Assembly (NCBI RefSeq): GCF_006517235.1
Contig: NZ_CP041188.1
Span: 496,001-560,000 of the forward strand
Origin: Pseudarthrobacter sp. NIBRBAC000502772
Lineage (GTDB): Bacteria; Actinomycetota; Actinomycetes; Actinomycetales; Micrococcaceae
DNA length: 64,000 nt
Direction of reading: 5' to 3'
Translations under genes and position numbers: made by a program
Notes under the pieces: model-generated
Database searches by the model: none
Told to the model about the DNA's origin: nothing
The model's input: the letters and a program-made list of their open reading frames with translations, nothing else
Shown: positions 8,063 to 16,617 of the stretch, in pieces
Layout: each line of letters opens with the position of its first letter
Numbering within the stretch: the first letter of the stretch is position 1

Positions 8063-8983
8063 TCAACCCACCAGCCAGGCGACGGCCAGGAGTGCGCCCA
8101 CACTGAGAACCGTGGTGCACAGGATGACGTCGCGGGCCACCGTCATGCCGCGGCCGTAAGGGGAGGCAAAGAGGAACACATTCTGCGCCGTGGGAAGTGC
8201 CGCCATGATCACGCTGGCGAGGAGATGCTGTCCTTCCAGCCCGAAGACAAAGCGGCCAAGAACCCACACAATCAGCGGCATCCCTCCGATCTTGAGGAAC
8301 GTCGCTACGAGGGTTTCGGTCCGGCCGTCGTCCTTCTGCAGGGGCGCGCGGCCGGCGAGGGACAGGCCGAAGGCCAGCAGGACCATGGGCACGGCCCCGC
8401 CGGCCAGCATGTCAATTGGCTTCTGCAGCAGGTCGGGCGCGGTCCAGCCCGTCAGGGCGACGGCCACACCCAGCGCCGAGGCGATGATCATGGGATTGCT
8501 CAACGGCTGCAGCAGCATCTTCTTCCACGAGATTTTCGTGCCGGAGACCAGCCCCAGGACCGTCAGGTAGAACGGTGCCATCACCAGGAGTTGGACCAGG
8601 AGCACGGGCGCCACGTGCTGCGCCGTCCCCACGGCGTACAGGGACACCGGGATACCAATGTTGTTGGCGTTTGCGTAGCTGCTGGCCATGGCGCCGACGG
8701 CGGTCTCAGCAGCAGGGCGCCGGAAGAACAGGAAACTCGCCAGCCAATAGAGAAGCCCCACTATCGCTGCGGAGAGCAGCGCGAGCGGGGCATCGGTTCC
8801 CAGGGCGGCGCGGATATCGCTGCCGGCAACCACCGTGAACAGCAGTGCCGGGTTGGTGACGTAGTAGGCGGTGCGGGTCAGCGCGCCCTGGACATCCGGC
8901 CCCAGGATCCGCAACCGGGCAGCGAAATAGCCCACGCCAATGACGACGGAGACGATCAGGATTCCGGAAACAACGCCGCCCAC
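8063..8983 (-). CDS. AEC-family (auxin efflux carrier) permease
   Basis: A 306-residue membrane protein with about 10 hydrophobic segments and the usual AEC N-terminus (VGYFAARLRILGPDVQGALTRTAYYVTNPALL). These carriers move organic acids such as malate or malonate. The start codon is GTG with a GAAGG ribosome-binding site. It precedes the galactarate/talarate dehydratase on the same strand, but the operator between them suggests a separate promoter for the dehydratase. Substrate unknown. Confidence 0.85.
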   Translation of the reverse strand: MGGVVSGILIVSVVIGVGYFAARLRILGPDVQGALTRTAYYVTNPALLFTVVAGSDIRAALGTDAPLALLSAAIVGLLYWLASFLFFRRPAAETAVGAMASSYANANNIGIPVSLYAVGTAQHVAPVLLVQLLVMAPFYLTVLGLVSGTKISWKKMLLQPLSNPMIIASALGVAVALTGWTAPDLLQKPIDMLAGGAVPMVLLAFGLSLAGRAPLQKDDGRTETLVATFLKIGGMPLIVWVLGRFVFGLEGQHLLASVIMAALPTAQNVFLFASPYGRGMTVARDVILCTTVLSVGALLAVAWLVG

Positions 8984-9070
8984 AGGCCGCCCTTCTATTT
9001 AGCTGTTGGAAGTTCCGCACGGCCGACCCCTGCGCTCACGCCGGAGACTCCGACTACTAAGTACCGTAGG

Positions 9071-9673
9071 CTACGGCGCCACTGTCAGCGCGGCGAGGAC
9101 GGCGGGGAGCAGTAGGTCATTCCGTCCCCAGACCGGATCCAGGATCTCCACATACCAGGAGTCGGCGAGCAGGAGCGCCAGCGTTTCGTTGGTTTCCTCC
9201 GCCCAGTCCTGGATCTGCTCTTCCTGCACCGGAGTCTCGCTGGAGCCGAGGACCGTAACTACCTCGCCGCCGTCGAGCGTTACCGGGATGGCGGCGCTGC
9301 TGGCCTCGCCCGGGGCGTGCGCCACCGTCACCAGCTCGGACCGGGTGGAGAGGGCCAGGAGTTCCACGGCCGCCTCTGCACTGCAGAAGCCGGTGACGTA
9401 CTGCCGCTGGGCGGAGCTGCCGGTCCGCAGGCCGGGCTGGGACTCCTTGGTGAACAGCCCGTTCCTGTTGAGGGCGGCAAGCTCGGTGGCGATCGGTTCT
9501 GTTTCGGCGTCGTAGCGGACCGTAAAGGTGGCGGCCTGGTATTCGCTATGGCCCTCCAGCCACCGTGCAGTCAGTTCCCCGGCAGCTTCCAGGGTGGTGG
9601 CCTGCCGCCAGGCCCCCTTATCCTCCAGGCGCCTGCCGAACTGGTCACGGACTTCCGCTTCTGTGGGTTCCAT
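9071..9673 (-). CDS. Hypothetical protein (DUF6919-like)
   Basis: A 200-residue soluble protein with no signal peptide or membrane segment. The stretch from ATTLEAAGELTARWLEG through TELAALNRNGLFTKESQPG resembles the DUF6919 family found in actinobacteria, whose function is unknown; this match is from memory. The C-terminal half is acidic and contains LADSWYVEILDPVWGRNDLL. It appears to be transcribed alone. Confidence 0.6.
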   Translation of the reverse strand: MEPTEAEVRDQFGRRLEDKGAWRQATTLEAAGELTARWLEGHSEYQAATFTVRYDAETEPIATELAALNRNGLFTKESQPGLRTGSSAQRQYVTGFCSAEAAVELLALSTRSELVTVAHAPGEASSAAIPVTLDGGEVVTVLGSSETPVQEEQIQDWAEETNETLALLLADSWYVEILDPVWGRNDLLLPAVLAALTVAP

Positions 9674-9726
9674 CCTCGGATGCTACGGCGCCCCGCGGCC
9701 GGACTCCAGCGGTGGCGACACAGCAG

Positions 9727-10386
9727 TTAATGTCCGACGGCGGTGATTCCGGCGGGGATCCCGGCAGCACGTTCCGCCGCGGCAAGGGCAGCGCCAAAGC
9801 GGACGACGGCGGGAGCGTACCCTTGGTGCGGCACGGCCCGCAGCTGCTCTGCCTCCTTCATGGCGCGGATCAGCGCGGACGTTTCGGGCAGCCGGACATC
9901 CGTCATGGCGGGGTAGTCGATGCAGCTGGCAGGGTCCAGTTCGTAGCGGCTCCACCGGGCCAGGAGTGCGTCATGTTCGGCCTGCGCCGCGGTGTTTACG
10001 GGCCGGTCCAGCCGCAGCTGCCGGCGGCGTTCCTGCCACGCCAGGATCTGAGGGCTGCCCCGGTAGGCGGCCACGCCCGCCCCTGCGCCCAGCGCGGCGA
10101 GGACCACCCCAAACCACGGTGACGCGAGCGTGGGAATAAGGATGGCCGGAAGCGCCACGGCAGAGCCCATAAACACATCCCAGAACACGGGGTCCGGAGC
10201 GCGGACGGCAGGGTCCGGCGTCGAATGCCGGCGGACAGCCAGGACGGTGGCAGCCACCGCGCACACCAGCACTGCACCCCAGAAACTCAGCTGCAATGCT
10301 CCAAACAGGACGGATTCTGCAAATGCCGGCACTGCGGCACCTCCCCGTGTCAGGCCCGGCCCAGGATTCCGGGTTGCTCCTTCCAT
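9727..10386 (-). CDS. Hypothetical membrane protein
   Basis: A 219-residue protein with three hydrophobic segments in its first half (about residues 22-45, 70-88 and 90-108) and a soluble C-terminal half. ATG at 10386 is chosen because GGAGG lies 7 bp upstream; the frame extends a few codons further to a TTG. No family recognised. GC content and codon use match the core genes around it. Confidence 0.6.
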   Translation of the reverse strand: MEGATRNPGPGLTRGGAAVPAFAESVLFGALQLSFWGAVLVCAVAATVLAVRRHSTPDPAVRAPDPVFWDVFMGSAVALPAILIPTLASPWFGVVLAALGAGAGVAAYRGSPQILAWQERRRQLRLDRPVNTAAQAEHDALLARWSRYELDPASCIDYPAMTDVRLPETSALIRAMKEAEQLRAVPHQGYAPAVVRFGAALAAAERAAGIPAGITAVGH

Positions 10387-10928
10387 TCCAGCCCCTCCGG
10401 GCACCGGGGTCAATGGGCGGGCAGGCTATGTGGATATTGCACGATCCTGAGGCTGATCAGGGAGGCCCCCAGGCATTTGACTTGGCTCCTGGTTCCGCCT
10501 GCCAAACACGAAGTTCGCCCAACGCGACGATGTCTGCATCACGAGCGGAGCGCAGCAGTTCGGCCAGTTGAGGCCTGAGGGTACAGATGCCGGAAGCCTT
10601 GTCGCTGAAAATCTAACCCCAGGCTTGGCCGCCGAGCTTGCGCTGTTCATTCTGGTCCAGCGTGGTAACCCTCGTATACCGGATTCCTTGACCTGCCGCC
10701 GTAGTCACCCCTGCCGAAGCTGTCAGGATGGAACCTATGACTTTCCAAAAGGCATGTCCGGAAACGCTATTTCAGATCCTATTCTGACACCCGTCCGAGT
10801 GGGATGGACGTCAGGTTGGGGTGTACCGCAGCAAGGCGGTCCTTGACGGGAACCGTTATGAGTAGCCAATACGATCAAAAGCAGGGGTGATTTAGTCTCC
10901 TCTGCTTTATGGCACCGCCGCGTCGTAA
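10387..10928. other. Non-coding stretch with mobile-element debris
   Basis: Apart from the resolvase remnant listed separately, this 540-bp stretch contains no convincing gene. It is less GC-rich than the flanks. A TGTC...GACA imperfect inverted repeat at 10755-10789 could be an old recombination site of the resolvase element, but this is a guess. Confidence 0.45.
10475..10640 (-). pseudogene. Decayed serine recombinase/resolvase fragment
   Basis: Reading the minus strand from about 10612 gives IFSDKASGICTLRPQLAELL followed by RSARDADIV. This is the conserved resolvase block normally written FSDKxSGxxxxRPxLxxLLxxxRxGDxxVV. A stop codon lies immediately before it (10613-10615), the preceding residues AAKPGV continue the homology in another frame, and the catalytic N-terminus and DNA-binding C-terminus are missing. 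It is a relic of a Tn3- or Pin-type element. It sits at the edge of a lower-GC segment. Confidence 0.65.
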
Positions 10929-11861
10929 TCAGCGACGGGAGCATACCCGCCCTTGAGTTGCAGTGACATCAGCGCTGATGAAAAAACGCGTTGCATAGAT
11001 TTTCGCCTGCTCGGTGACCCAGCGGTCTCGCACGACGATAATCCAAAAACCCATGGCTAGGAGGTCAAGGACTGCGATGCTGCCTCCATTCAGCAACGCC
11101 CCTTTCGCGGCCATTAGATAAAGGTTCGCAAGTCCTGCCACGGCGAGAATCACTAGCGCGATCGCTTTGAGAGCACGGGTGTTCCGGCGAAAGCCGTACG
11201 ATACGTTCTCCGAATTAAGTCGTTCAATGTCGACGCCGCCCTCGCGCAGCAAAGCAATGGCAGCGTACACCGCGTGTTCATAACGCTCGTCCGCAGCGTT
11301 TGGCTTTGAGCGTTCCTCCGATTTCGTTGGAAGGTTATGGCCGCTGACCATCTCGACATGCCGCCGACGTTGTTTTCGAAGCTGTTGATGCGTCCCATTA
11401 GCGAAACGCAAAGCTTGCGTGGTCGGAAATCCGCCCCAGCCCTCAATTAGCCGTTCCTGGGTCCTTCGTCTTAGCGGGCGGACACACTCCGCCAAAGCAA
11501 TCGTCAGTCCGAAGGAGACAGCAAGTGATACTCCTGTACCAACCCAAACAAAACTTGGAACCCAATAGGCCGAGAGGATAACCGCGGGGATGATTGCGAT
11601 CCCGGCGAAACCCGATAGCGCCTTTCGGGCATAGGGATCCCAGCCGGAAAACACATTCTTGCTTTCAAAATGCCGAAAAATGCGGGGGATAAGGGCTGGA
11701 GGCGGCCGTTTTGGCGGCCGGCGATGTGATGACCGGAGGCCGGGCGGAACATCAAGTGCGGAACAAGGCTGGTGCACAATGCCCAGGGCAAGCCCGCGGA
11801 CGGCCCGGCGCAGGCCGGGTTTGGCCAGACCATTTGACCAGACCAAAACCCCGCCAACCAA
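10929..11861 (-). CDS. Conserved hypothetical protein with four predicted membrane segments
   Basis: The open frame gives 310 residues, but the true start is unclear. The first 60 or so residues are unusual in composition and overlap the terminator of the neighbouring MFS gene, so the gene probably starts near 11690 or has lost its natural N-terminus. The remainder has a paired membrane segment (about 87-125), a basic central domain with LIEGWGGFPTTQALRFANG and YEHAVYAAIALLREG, the motif ENVSYGFRRNTRALK, and a second paired membrane segment near the C-terminus. I recognise the pattern from uncharacterised bacterial proteins but know no function. GC content is below that of the neighbours, consistent with transfer. 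Confidence 0.55.
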   Translation of the reverse strand: MVGGVLVWSNGLAKPGLRRAVRGLALGIVHQPCSALDVPPGLRSSHRRPPKRPPPALIPRIFRHFESKNVFSGWDPYARKALSGFAGIAIIPAVILSAYWVPSFVWVGTGVSLAVSFGLTIALAECVRPLRRRTQERLIEGWGGFPTTQALRFANGTHQQLRKQRRRHVEMVSGHNLPTKSEERSKPNAADERYEHAVYAAIALLREGGVDIERLNSENVSYGFRRNTRALKAIALVILAVAGLANLYLMAAKGALLNGGSIAVLDLLAMGFWIIVVRDRWVTEQAKIYATRFFISADVTATQGRVCSRR

Positions 11862-11876
11862 AACGGTTAGCGGGGT
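11843..11876 (-). terminator. Terminator of the 12.0-15.2 kb minus-strand operon
   Basis: On the minus strand ACCCCGC and GCGGGGT pair, with an inner AACC/GGTT extension, and a TTTTGG run follows. It lies 134 bp after the MFS stop codon. Confidence 0.75.
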
Positions 11877-12009
11877 CCTCCTGGCTGGCTGGGTTACGGC
11901 TTGCCAGCGCCGTTCTTAGTGGGATCAAGAGGAACGTATGACCGGCCCAAGTTGACGGGTCGGCGGAACGGTCTTACCGCGCCCGGCGGTAGGTTCCTCA
12001 CCCGCGCCC

Positions 12010-13383
12010 TCAGCTGCGCGCACTGGTGAGTGCACTGGTGAGTGCATGGTTGCTCTTGAGGTCTGCTGCGTCTTCGATGTCCTGCAGGGTCATCTTGGCG
12101 GTTTCCCTAGCGGTGGAGGCGGCGACGGCGGCGATGACGCAGGCAATGAGCGTCATGGCCGCGACAGGGACCCAACCACTTATGCCGGGCCCGGCGATGG
12201 CGGCGGCGATGCTGGGGGCGAAGCCGGCGATGGCGAATCCGATCTGGGTGCCGATCGCCATGCCGGAGAGGCGGACGCCGGTGGGGAACATTTCGGAGTA
12301 GAAGGCCGGGAAGATGCCGTTCTGGGCCTGGTAGACGATGCCGGACATCAGGATTGCGACGATGAAGATCAGGAAGAAGTTCCCGCCGGATAGCACGGCG
12401 AGGTAGAGGAACATCAGCATGCCGCTGCCCAAGACACCGAAGATGTAGACGGGCTTGCGGCCGATGCGGTCGGCGAGCATAGCCCAGAGCGGGATGGAAG
12501 CCAGGGCGACGAGGTTGGTGGCGACGCCGACCCACAGCATCATTGACCGGTCGAGATGCACGGTGTTGACCGCGAAGGACAGGGCGTAAACACCGAAGAT
12601 GGTGCTGACGGTGGAGACCAGGGCCGAGAGGGCCACCCGCAGGACGCTGACCTTATGGTCCCGGAACAGCACGGCCAGGGGCATCTTGGGTCCTTCATGG
12701 TGCGCTGCCTCCTGCTTGAAGGCAGGGGTTTCATCCAGCTTGCGGCGGATGATCAGACCGGCGACGACAACGATGAAGCTGAGCCAGAACGGTACACGCC
12801 AGCCCCAGCTGAGCAGTTGGTCCTCGGGAAGGGCTGCGATCGGCAAGAAAGCGGCCGTCGCCAGGACTGATCCGAACTGGGTACCGGAGAGCGTGAAGCT
12901 GGTGAAGAAGGCCCGGCGGTTATCCGGCGAGTGTTCCAAGGACATGGATGTCGCGCCGGATTGCTCACCGGAGGCCGAGAGGCCTTGGAGCAGCCGGAGT
13001 ACCACCAGGAGGATCGGCGCCCACACGCCGACTTGGTCGTAGGTGGGCAAGCAACCGACCAGGAACGTCGCGATGCCCATCAGCATGACGGTACCGATGA
13101 GGACCTTCTTGCGGCCGTACCGGTCACCGATGTGGCCCATGACGAAGGCGCCAACTGGACGGGCCACGTAGCCCACGCCGAACGTTCCCAGCGCCAGCAG
13201 GGTGCCGGTGGCCGGATCGTTTGTCGGGAAAAAGACCTTGCTGAAGACCAGCGCTGCCGCGGTGCCGTAGATGAAGAAGTCGTAGTACTCCAAGGCGCTG
13301 CCGATCCAGCTGGCCAGCGCCGCCCGCCGCGGCGTCTTGACTGGCGCGGGCGCTGCCGTGTTGATATTCGGTGTCTCTGTCAT
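12010..13383 (-). CDS. MFS transporter, metabolite:H+ symporter (MHS, ShiA-like) family
   Basis: A 457-residue protein with 12 predicted membrane helices. The MHS signature GSALEYYDFFIYGTAAALVF is at residues 31-50, followed by the MFS loop motif GHIGDRYGRKKVL. The family carries alpha-ketoglutarate, shikimate, proline/betaine and related organic acids. It is the last gene of a minus-strand unit after a SnoaL-like protein and a Gfo/Idh dehydrogenase, all next to the IclR/dehydroquinase cluster, so a cyclic hydroxy-acid such as quinate or shikimate is a sensible guess. Confidence 0.88.
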   Translation of the reverse strand: MTETPNINTAAPAPVKTPRRAALASWIGSALEYYDFFIYGTAAALVFSKVFFPTNDPATGTLLALGTFGVGYVARPVGAFVMGHIGDRYGRKKVLIGTVMLMGIATFLVGCLPTYDQVGVWAPILLVVLRLLQGLSASGEQSGATSMSLEHSPDNRRAFFTSFTLSGTQFGSVLATAAFLPIAALPEDQLLSWGWRVPFWLSFIVVVAGLIIRRKLDETPAFKQEAAHHEGPKMPLAVLFRDHKVSVLRVALSALVSTVSTIFGVYALSFAVNTVHLDRSMMLWVGVATNLVALASIPLWAMLADRIGRKPVYIFGVLGSGMLMFLYLAVLSGGNFFLIFIVAILMSGIVYQAQNGIFPAFYSEMFPTGVRLSGMAIGTQIGFAIAGFAPSIAAAIAGPGISGWVPVAAMTLIACVIAAVAASTARETAKMTLQDIEDAADLKSNHALTSALTSARS

Positions 13384-13428
13384 GATTTTTCCTTAGGTGA
13401 CGTCGTTGTCGGATGATGCTGTAGTTCG

Positions 13429-14481
13429 TCAGGCCGGGAAGGATTCGACGGCGACTGTGCCGCCGGTGGCGGCCGCTTCGGCGATGGCCATCGTGACGCG
13501 CAGGGATTGCATGCCGTCGTAGCCGGTGACCAGGGGCGGAGTCACACCGCGGATGACGGCGATGAAATGCTCCAGCTGCCGCACCAAGGGGTCGGCACGC
13601 TCTACCTCGGCCGTCGAGACGTCGAAAGGCTCCCACCAGGACGGTGTGCCGGCGTAGGTTTTCAGACGCATGGTGGGGACGGCCAGGGACCCCTTGGTCC
13701 CGGCAACGACGTAGCAGTCCTCATCGCCGTACGTCGGATAGCTCTTGTTCTCCTGCGAGGTCAGTTCCCAGGATCTGGCCGAGGCGGCGGCGTCCGAGAG
13801 CAGAAAGGAACCCAAGGCGCCGCTGGTGAACCGCAGAGTGATCGCGACGGTGTCCTCGACCGCAAAGCCGCGGGTCCGGTTGGAAGACGTGGCCTGGACG
13901 CTGTCGATCTCGCCGCACAGTGCGCGGAGGTTATCAACTTCGTGGACCATGTTAATCAGGATCGGGCCGCCCCCGGCCTCGCGGCGCCATGGTGCGGCGT
14001 CGAAGTAGTCGTCGGGTTTGTAGAACATGGCGGTTCCCATCACTGCGACGAGCTGCCCGAGCGTGCCGTCGTCGATGAGCCTGCTGGCAGCGGCCAGCAG
14101 CGGGCTGTGGCGTCGGTGGTGGCCCACCAGTAGCGGGACGCCGTGACTCTCAACGGCATCGACCAAGCGCTTGGCATCTTCCACCGAATCCGCGATGGGC
14201 TTTTCCACCAGGACGGGAACTCCTGCCTCCAGGCACGCCAGGCCACCGGAGACGTGCAAGCGGTTGGGGGTGGCCAGAACGACCGCATCAGGGCGGTCCG
14301 CGGCGAACAGGTCTTCAAGAGAGGCGTAGAGTTCCACTCCTCTCTCCCGGGCCAGATCGGCAGCTGCCGGTGACGGATCGACGATGGCCGAGAGTTTCGC
14401 GTCCCTGCTTTGGGTGATGATCTCGATGTGCCGCCGGCCAATCAGGCCGGCGCCAGCGACGGCAATACGGACTGCGCTCAT
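13429..14481 (-). CDS. Gfo/Idh/MocA-family oxidoreductase (module A)
   Basis: A 350-residue NAD(P)-dependent dehydrogenase. The Rossmann motif VAGAGLIGRRH is at the N-terminus, and the family motif VEKPIADSVEDA follows, with the catalytic Lys in EKP. The C-terminal alpha/beta domain is complete. ATG at 14481 is chosen because GGAGGA lies 6 bp upstream; the frame is open for 17 more codons. The family oxidises hydroxyls on sugars, inositols and related rings. Located between the SnoaL-like and MHS transporter genes, it probably catalyses the first oxidation of the imported compound. Confidence 0.87.
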   Translation of the reverse strand: MSAVRIAVAGAGLIGRRHIEIITQSRDAKLSAIVDPSPAAADLARERGVELYASLEDLFAADRPDAVVLATPNRLHVSGGLACLEAGVPVLVEKPIADSVEDAKRLVDAVESHGVPLLVGHHRRHSPLLAAASRLIDDGTLGQLVAVMGTAMFYKPDDYFDAAPWRREAGGGPILINMVHEVDNLRALCGEIDSVQATSSNRTRGFAVEDTVAITLRFTSGALGSFLLSDAAASARSWELTSQENKSYPTYGDEDCYVVAGTKGSLAVPTMRLKTYAGTPSWWEPFDVSTAEVERADPLVRQLEHFIAVIRGVTPPLVTGYDGMQSLRVTMAIAEAAATGGTVAVESFPA

Positions 14482-14575
14482 GTATTCCTCCAGAAAAACT
14501 TCGAGTAAAAGGGGCGCCGGCGGGTTCGCCACGCTTGCCTGTGCCGGAACGGAACGACAGGCACAGGCAGAAGTG

Positions 14576-15169
14576 CTACTGGCCGATGAGCCAGCGGGAT
14601 CCGCGTTCGTACAGGTTTTCGACGGCGGGTCCGGTCAGGCCCGGCATGTCCTTTTTGACGGGGTAGCCGATGCGTGACTGGGCGTAGGCCAGGTGCCGGT
14701 ATCCGGTGGGGAACTCGGCAAGCAACTCTGGATCCAGCTCGGGAGTCTCCCCTGGTGCAACGGTGAGGATGCGGTCGGCTTCGTAGACAGGTTGGCGCAG
14801 GACGACTTTCCATTCGCCGTTCTGTTTTTCCATGAAGTCGTAGAACCTGCCGGTGCAGATGATGTCGCATGTGACACCTTCGACGTCGGCGCGCTGGGTA
14901 ATGGTCATCTTGGTTTGGGCAATGGCCCGGTGGGCTGTTATGTCGATGGAGCTGCCACCGAGGAAGTGCAGGATGCTAACGCCTTTGTTCCAGCCGTCGA
15001 TGCTGGCCAGAATGAAGTCCTCGGCCGGTCCCTGCATCCACGTCGCCATCATCTCGCCTTCGGGCGCCCACACCGTTCGGAACCGATCCCAATCTCCGGA
15101 GTCACGCCAAAGCGCCCAGTTTTCGATGACTTCCCTGATGCGCAGCTTTTCGAGCAGTTGTTCCTCCAC
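14576..15169 (-). CDS. SnoaL-like (NTF2-fold) protein, first gene of module A minus-strand unit
   Basis: A 197-residue protein whose first 140 residues match the SnoaL-like / ring-hydroxylating small-subunit fold (IREVIENWALWRDSGDWDRFRTVWAPEG). The fold serves as dehydratase, cyclase or isomerase in other pathways (scytalone dehydratase, steroid isomerase), so a dehydration or isomerisation of a cyclic ketone is plausible but unproven. The C-terminal 50 residues (HLAYAQSRIGYPVKKDMPGL) are an extension beyond the core fold. Its promoter region carries an IclR palindrome 285 bp upstream. Confidence 0.8.
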   Translation of the reverse strand: MEEQLLEKLRIREVIENWALWRDSGDWDRFRTVWAPEGEMMATWMQGPAEDFILASIDGWNKGVSILHFLGGSSIDITAHRAIAQTKMTITQRADVEGVTCDIICTGRFYDFMEKQNGEWKVVLRQPVYEADRILTVAPGETPELDPELLAEFPTGYRHLAYAQSRIGYPVKKDMPGLTGPAVENLYERGSRWLIGQ

Positions 15170-15453
15170 GGCAGTACTCCCTTGTCTCTTGGATCGTTTT
15201 TACGTATGTCAGAATGCGTGCAGACCCGGAGGACGGATTCCCAGAGTTCACTCAGAACCTTGGGAATCAGGACCGCGCCAAGGGGCGAATTACTGCCCGT
15301 GTATCGCCTCCGGACGAGCCTCTGAGGGACAAGTTCCTGGTTGGCCACCGCCCCTGCCAGATCATCTACGGAGAGGCTCGCGTCGGTGTCTGCACCGGCG
15401 ACTCCGCCACTCGTGCCAGTATGCGGGCATCAGAAGAACGTAACCAGCGATCG

Positions 15454-15470
15454 TTTCCGCTCAGCGGAAA
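15454..15470. promoter_or_regulatory. IclR-type palindrome, site 1
   Basis: TTTCCGC-TCA-GCGGAAA, perfect 7-bp arms around a 3-bp spacer. It is identical to site 3, 1 kb away on the other side of the iclR gene. It faces the minus-strand SnoaL/Gfo-Idh/MHS unit. Confidence 0.85.
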
Positions 15471-15676
15471 GCGCTGAATGACCTGCTGAGTCAGTTCCCG
15501 GCCTGGGGGGCTACGCGCGCCTTAGCAGTCCGCAGCGTGCTTGTGTCGAAACCGTCCAGGGCCCGGATGAACAGCCGCGCTAACGGGGCAGCGGCGTTGT
15601 CGCCGCAGGTTACTTCGGTTAGCACCTATTGATGGAAGTCACTTCGCCTTTAGAATCAGCTACGATCGAGGCGATT

Positions 15677-15693
15677 TTTCCGGTGAGCGGAAA
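15677..15693. promoter_or_regulatory. IclR-type palindrome, site 2 (iclR promoter)
   Basis: TTTCCGG-TGA-GCGGAAA, one mismatch in the arms relative to sites 1 and 3. It ends 19 bp before the iclR start codon, so it is placed for autoregulation. Confidence 0.82.
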
Positions 15694-15712
15694 TAGAGGG
15701 TGAGCAGCCATT

Positions 15713-16462
15713 ATGAGCGGAAGTTCCGAGCCGGGGCGCAGCACGGCGAGCCGGATCGTGGCGCTGCTTGATGCCTTCACCAGGGAGCAGCCGGCCCCTA
15801 GCTTGAGCGAAATTTCCCGGTCCAGCGGGCTGGCCGTGGCAACAACCCACCGGCTGCTGGCCGAACTCGTGCAAAGTGGAATCCTGCAGCGTCGCGCGGA
15901 CTCTCGCTATCAGGTGGGTCTGAAGCTGTGGCAGATCGGTGCCTTGGCGCCTGGCTATCGTGATCTGCGGACGCTCGCGCTGCCGTTCATGGAGGATCTC
16001 TATGCGGCCACACGTCAGAACGTGCAGCTGGCTGTTCGCGACGATAACAAGGCGCTGTATCTCGAGAAACTGAGCGGTGCTGGTTCCGTCAGCTCGATCA
16101 CCGAAGTCGCCGGCAGGTTACCGCTGCACGCCACGGGCGTCGGGAAGGTCATTCTTGCATTCTCCGAACCGGAGCTCCTGGACCGAATCATCGAGGAAGG
16201 GCTGACGCGCTACACCTCCCACACCATGACGGATCCAAAAATCCTCGCCAGGAGCCTGAAACAAGTGCGGACAACACAATTGGGTTATTCACGGGAAGAG
16301 ATGACTGTCGGTGCGGCGTCCGTCGCTGCACCGATCTTCGGCCCTGACATGGGCCTGGAAGGATCGCTCGCCGTCGTTGTTCCGTCCTCCACAAGTCTTC
16401 CGCATCTCGCCAGTGCCGTTCGGACAGCCGCAAACGGCATCACCAGGCAACTCACTCAGTAG
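15713..16462 (+). CDS. IclR-family transcriptional regulator of module A
   Basis: A 249-residue protein with the IclR winged helix (about residues 10-72; PSLSEISRSSGLAVATTHRLL) and the C-terminal effector-binding domain, including LPLHATGVGKVILAF and the GYSREEMTVGAASVAAPI stretch. Members control aromatic, quinate/shikimate and glyoxylate catabolism. Three matching palindromes surround the gene: one facing the divergent unit, one in its own promoter and one in front of the dehydroquinase operon. This is strong positional evidence that it controls both arms of module A. Confidence 0.9.
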   Translation: MSGSSEPGRSTASRIVALLDAFTREQPAPSLSEISRSSGLAVATTHRLLAELVQSGILQRRADSRYQVGLKLWQIGALAPGYRDLRTLALPFMEDLYAATRQNVQLAVRDDNKALYLEKLSGAGSVSSITEVAGRLPLHATGVGKVILAFSEPELLDRIIEEGLTRYTSHTMTDPKILARSLKQVRTTQLGYSREEMTVGAASVAAPIFGPDMGLEGSLAVVVPSSTSLPHLASAVRTAANGITRQLTQ

Positions 16463-16473
16463 ACTTCCGCGAT

Positions 16474-16490
16474 TTTCCGCTCAGCGGAAA
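16474..16490. promoter_or_regulatory. IclR-type palindrome, site 3 (aroQ operon promoter)
   Basis: TTTCCGC-TCA-GCGGAAA, identical to site 1. It lies just after the iclR stop and about 130 bp before the dehydroquinase start, the expected place for control of the downstream catabolic operon. Confidence 0.85.
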
Positions 16491-16617
16491 TGGTCACTAG
16501 ATAGGTATTTCCGAAGACCGCATACTGGGACACATGGCAGAGCCGCCGAGAATCGAGGCGGCTGCGGCCGGGGCTGACCACCGCCCCTAGTCTCGATATC
16601 TTCAGAAAGTGAGGGAC

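Larger units (their letters stand above)
15170..15712. other. Divergent control region of module A
   Basis: This 543-bp region separates the minus-strand transport/dehydrogenase unit from the iclR gene. It contains two of the three TTTCCGC-type palindromes. A minus-strand frame at 15493-15627 reads LTEVTCGDNAAAPLARLFIR and then ALDGFDTS, which looks like the C-terminus of a lost gene (possibly a LysR-type regulator), but it is too short to assign. Otherwise I see nothing coding. Confidence 0.5.
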
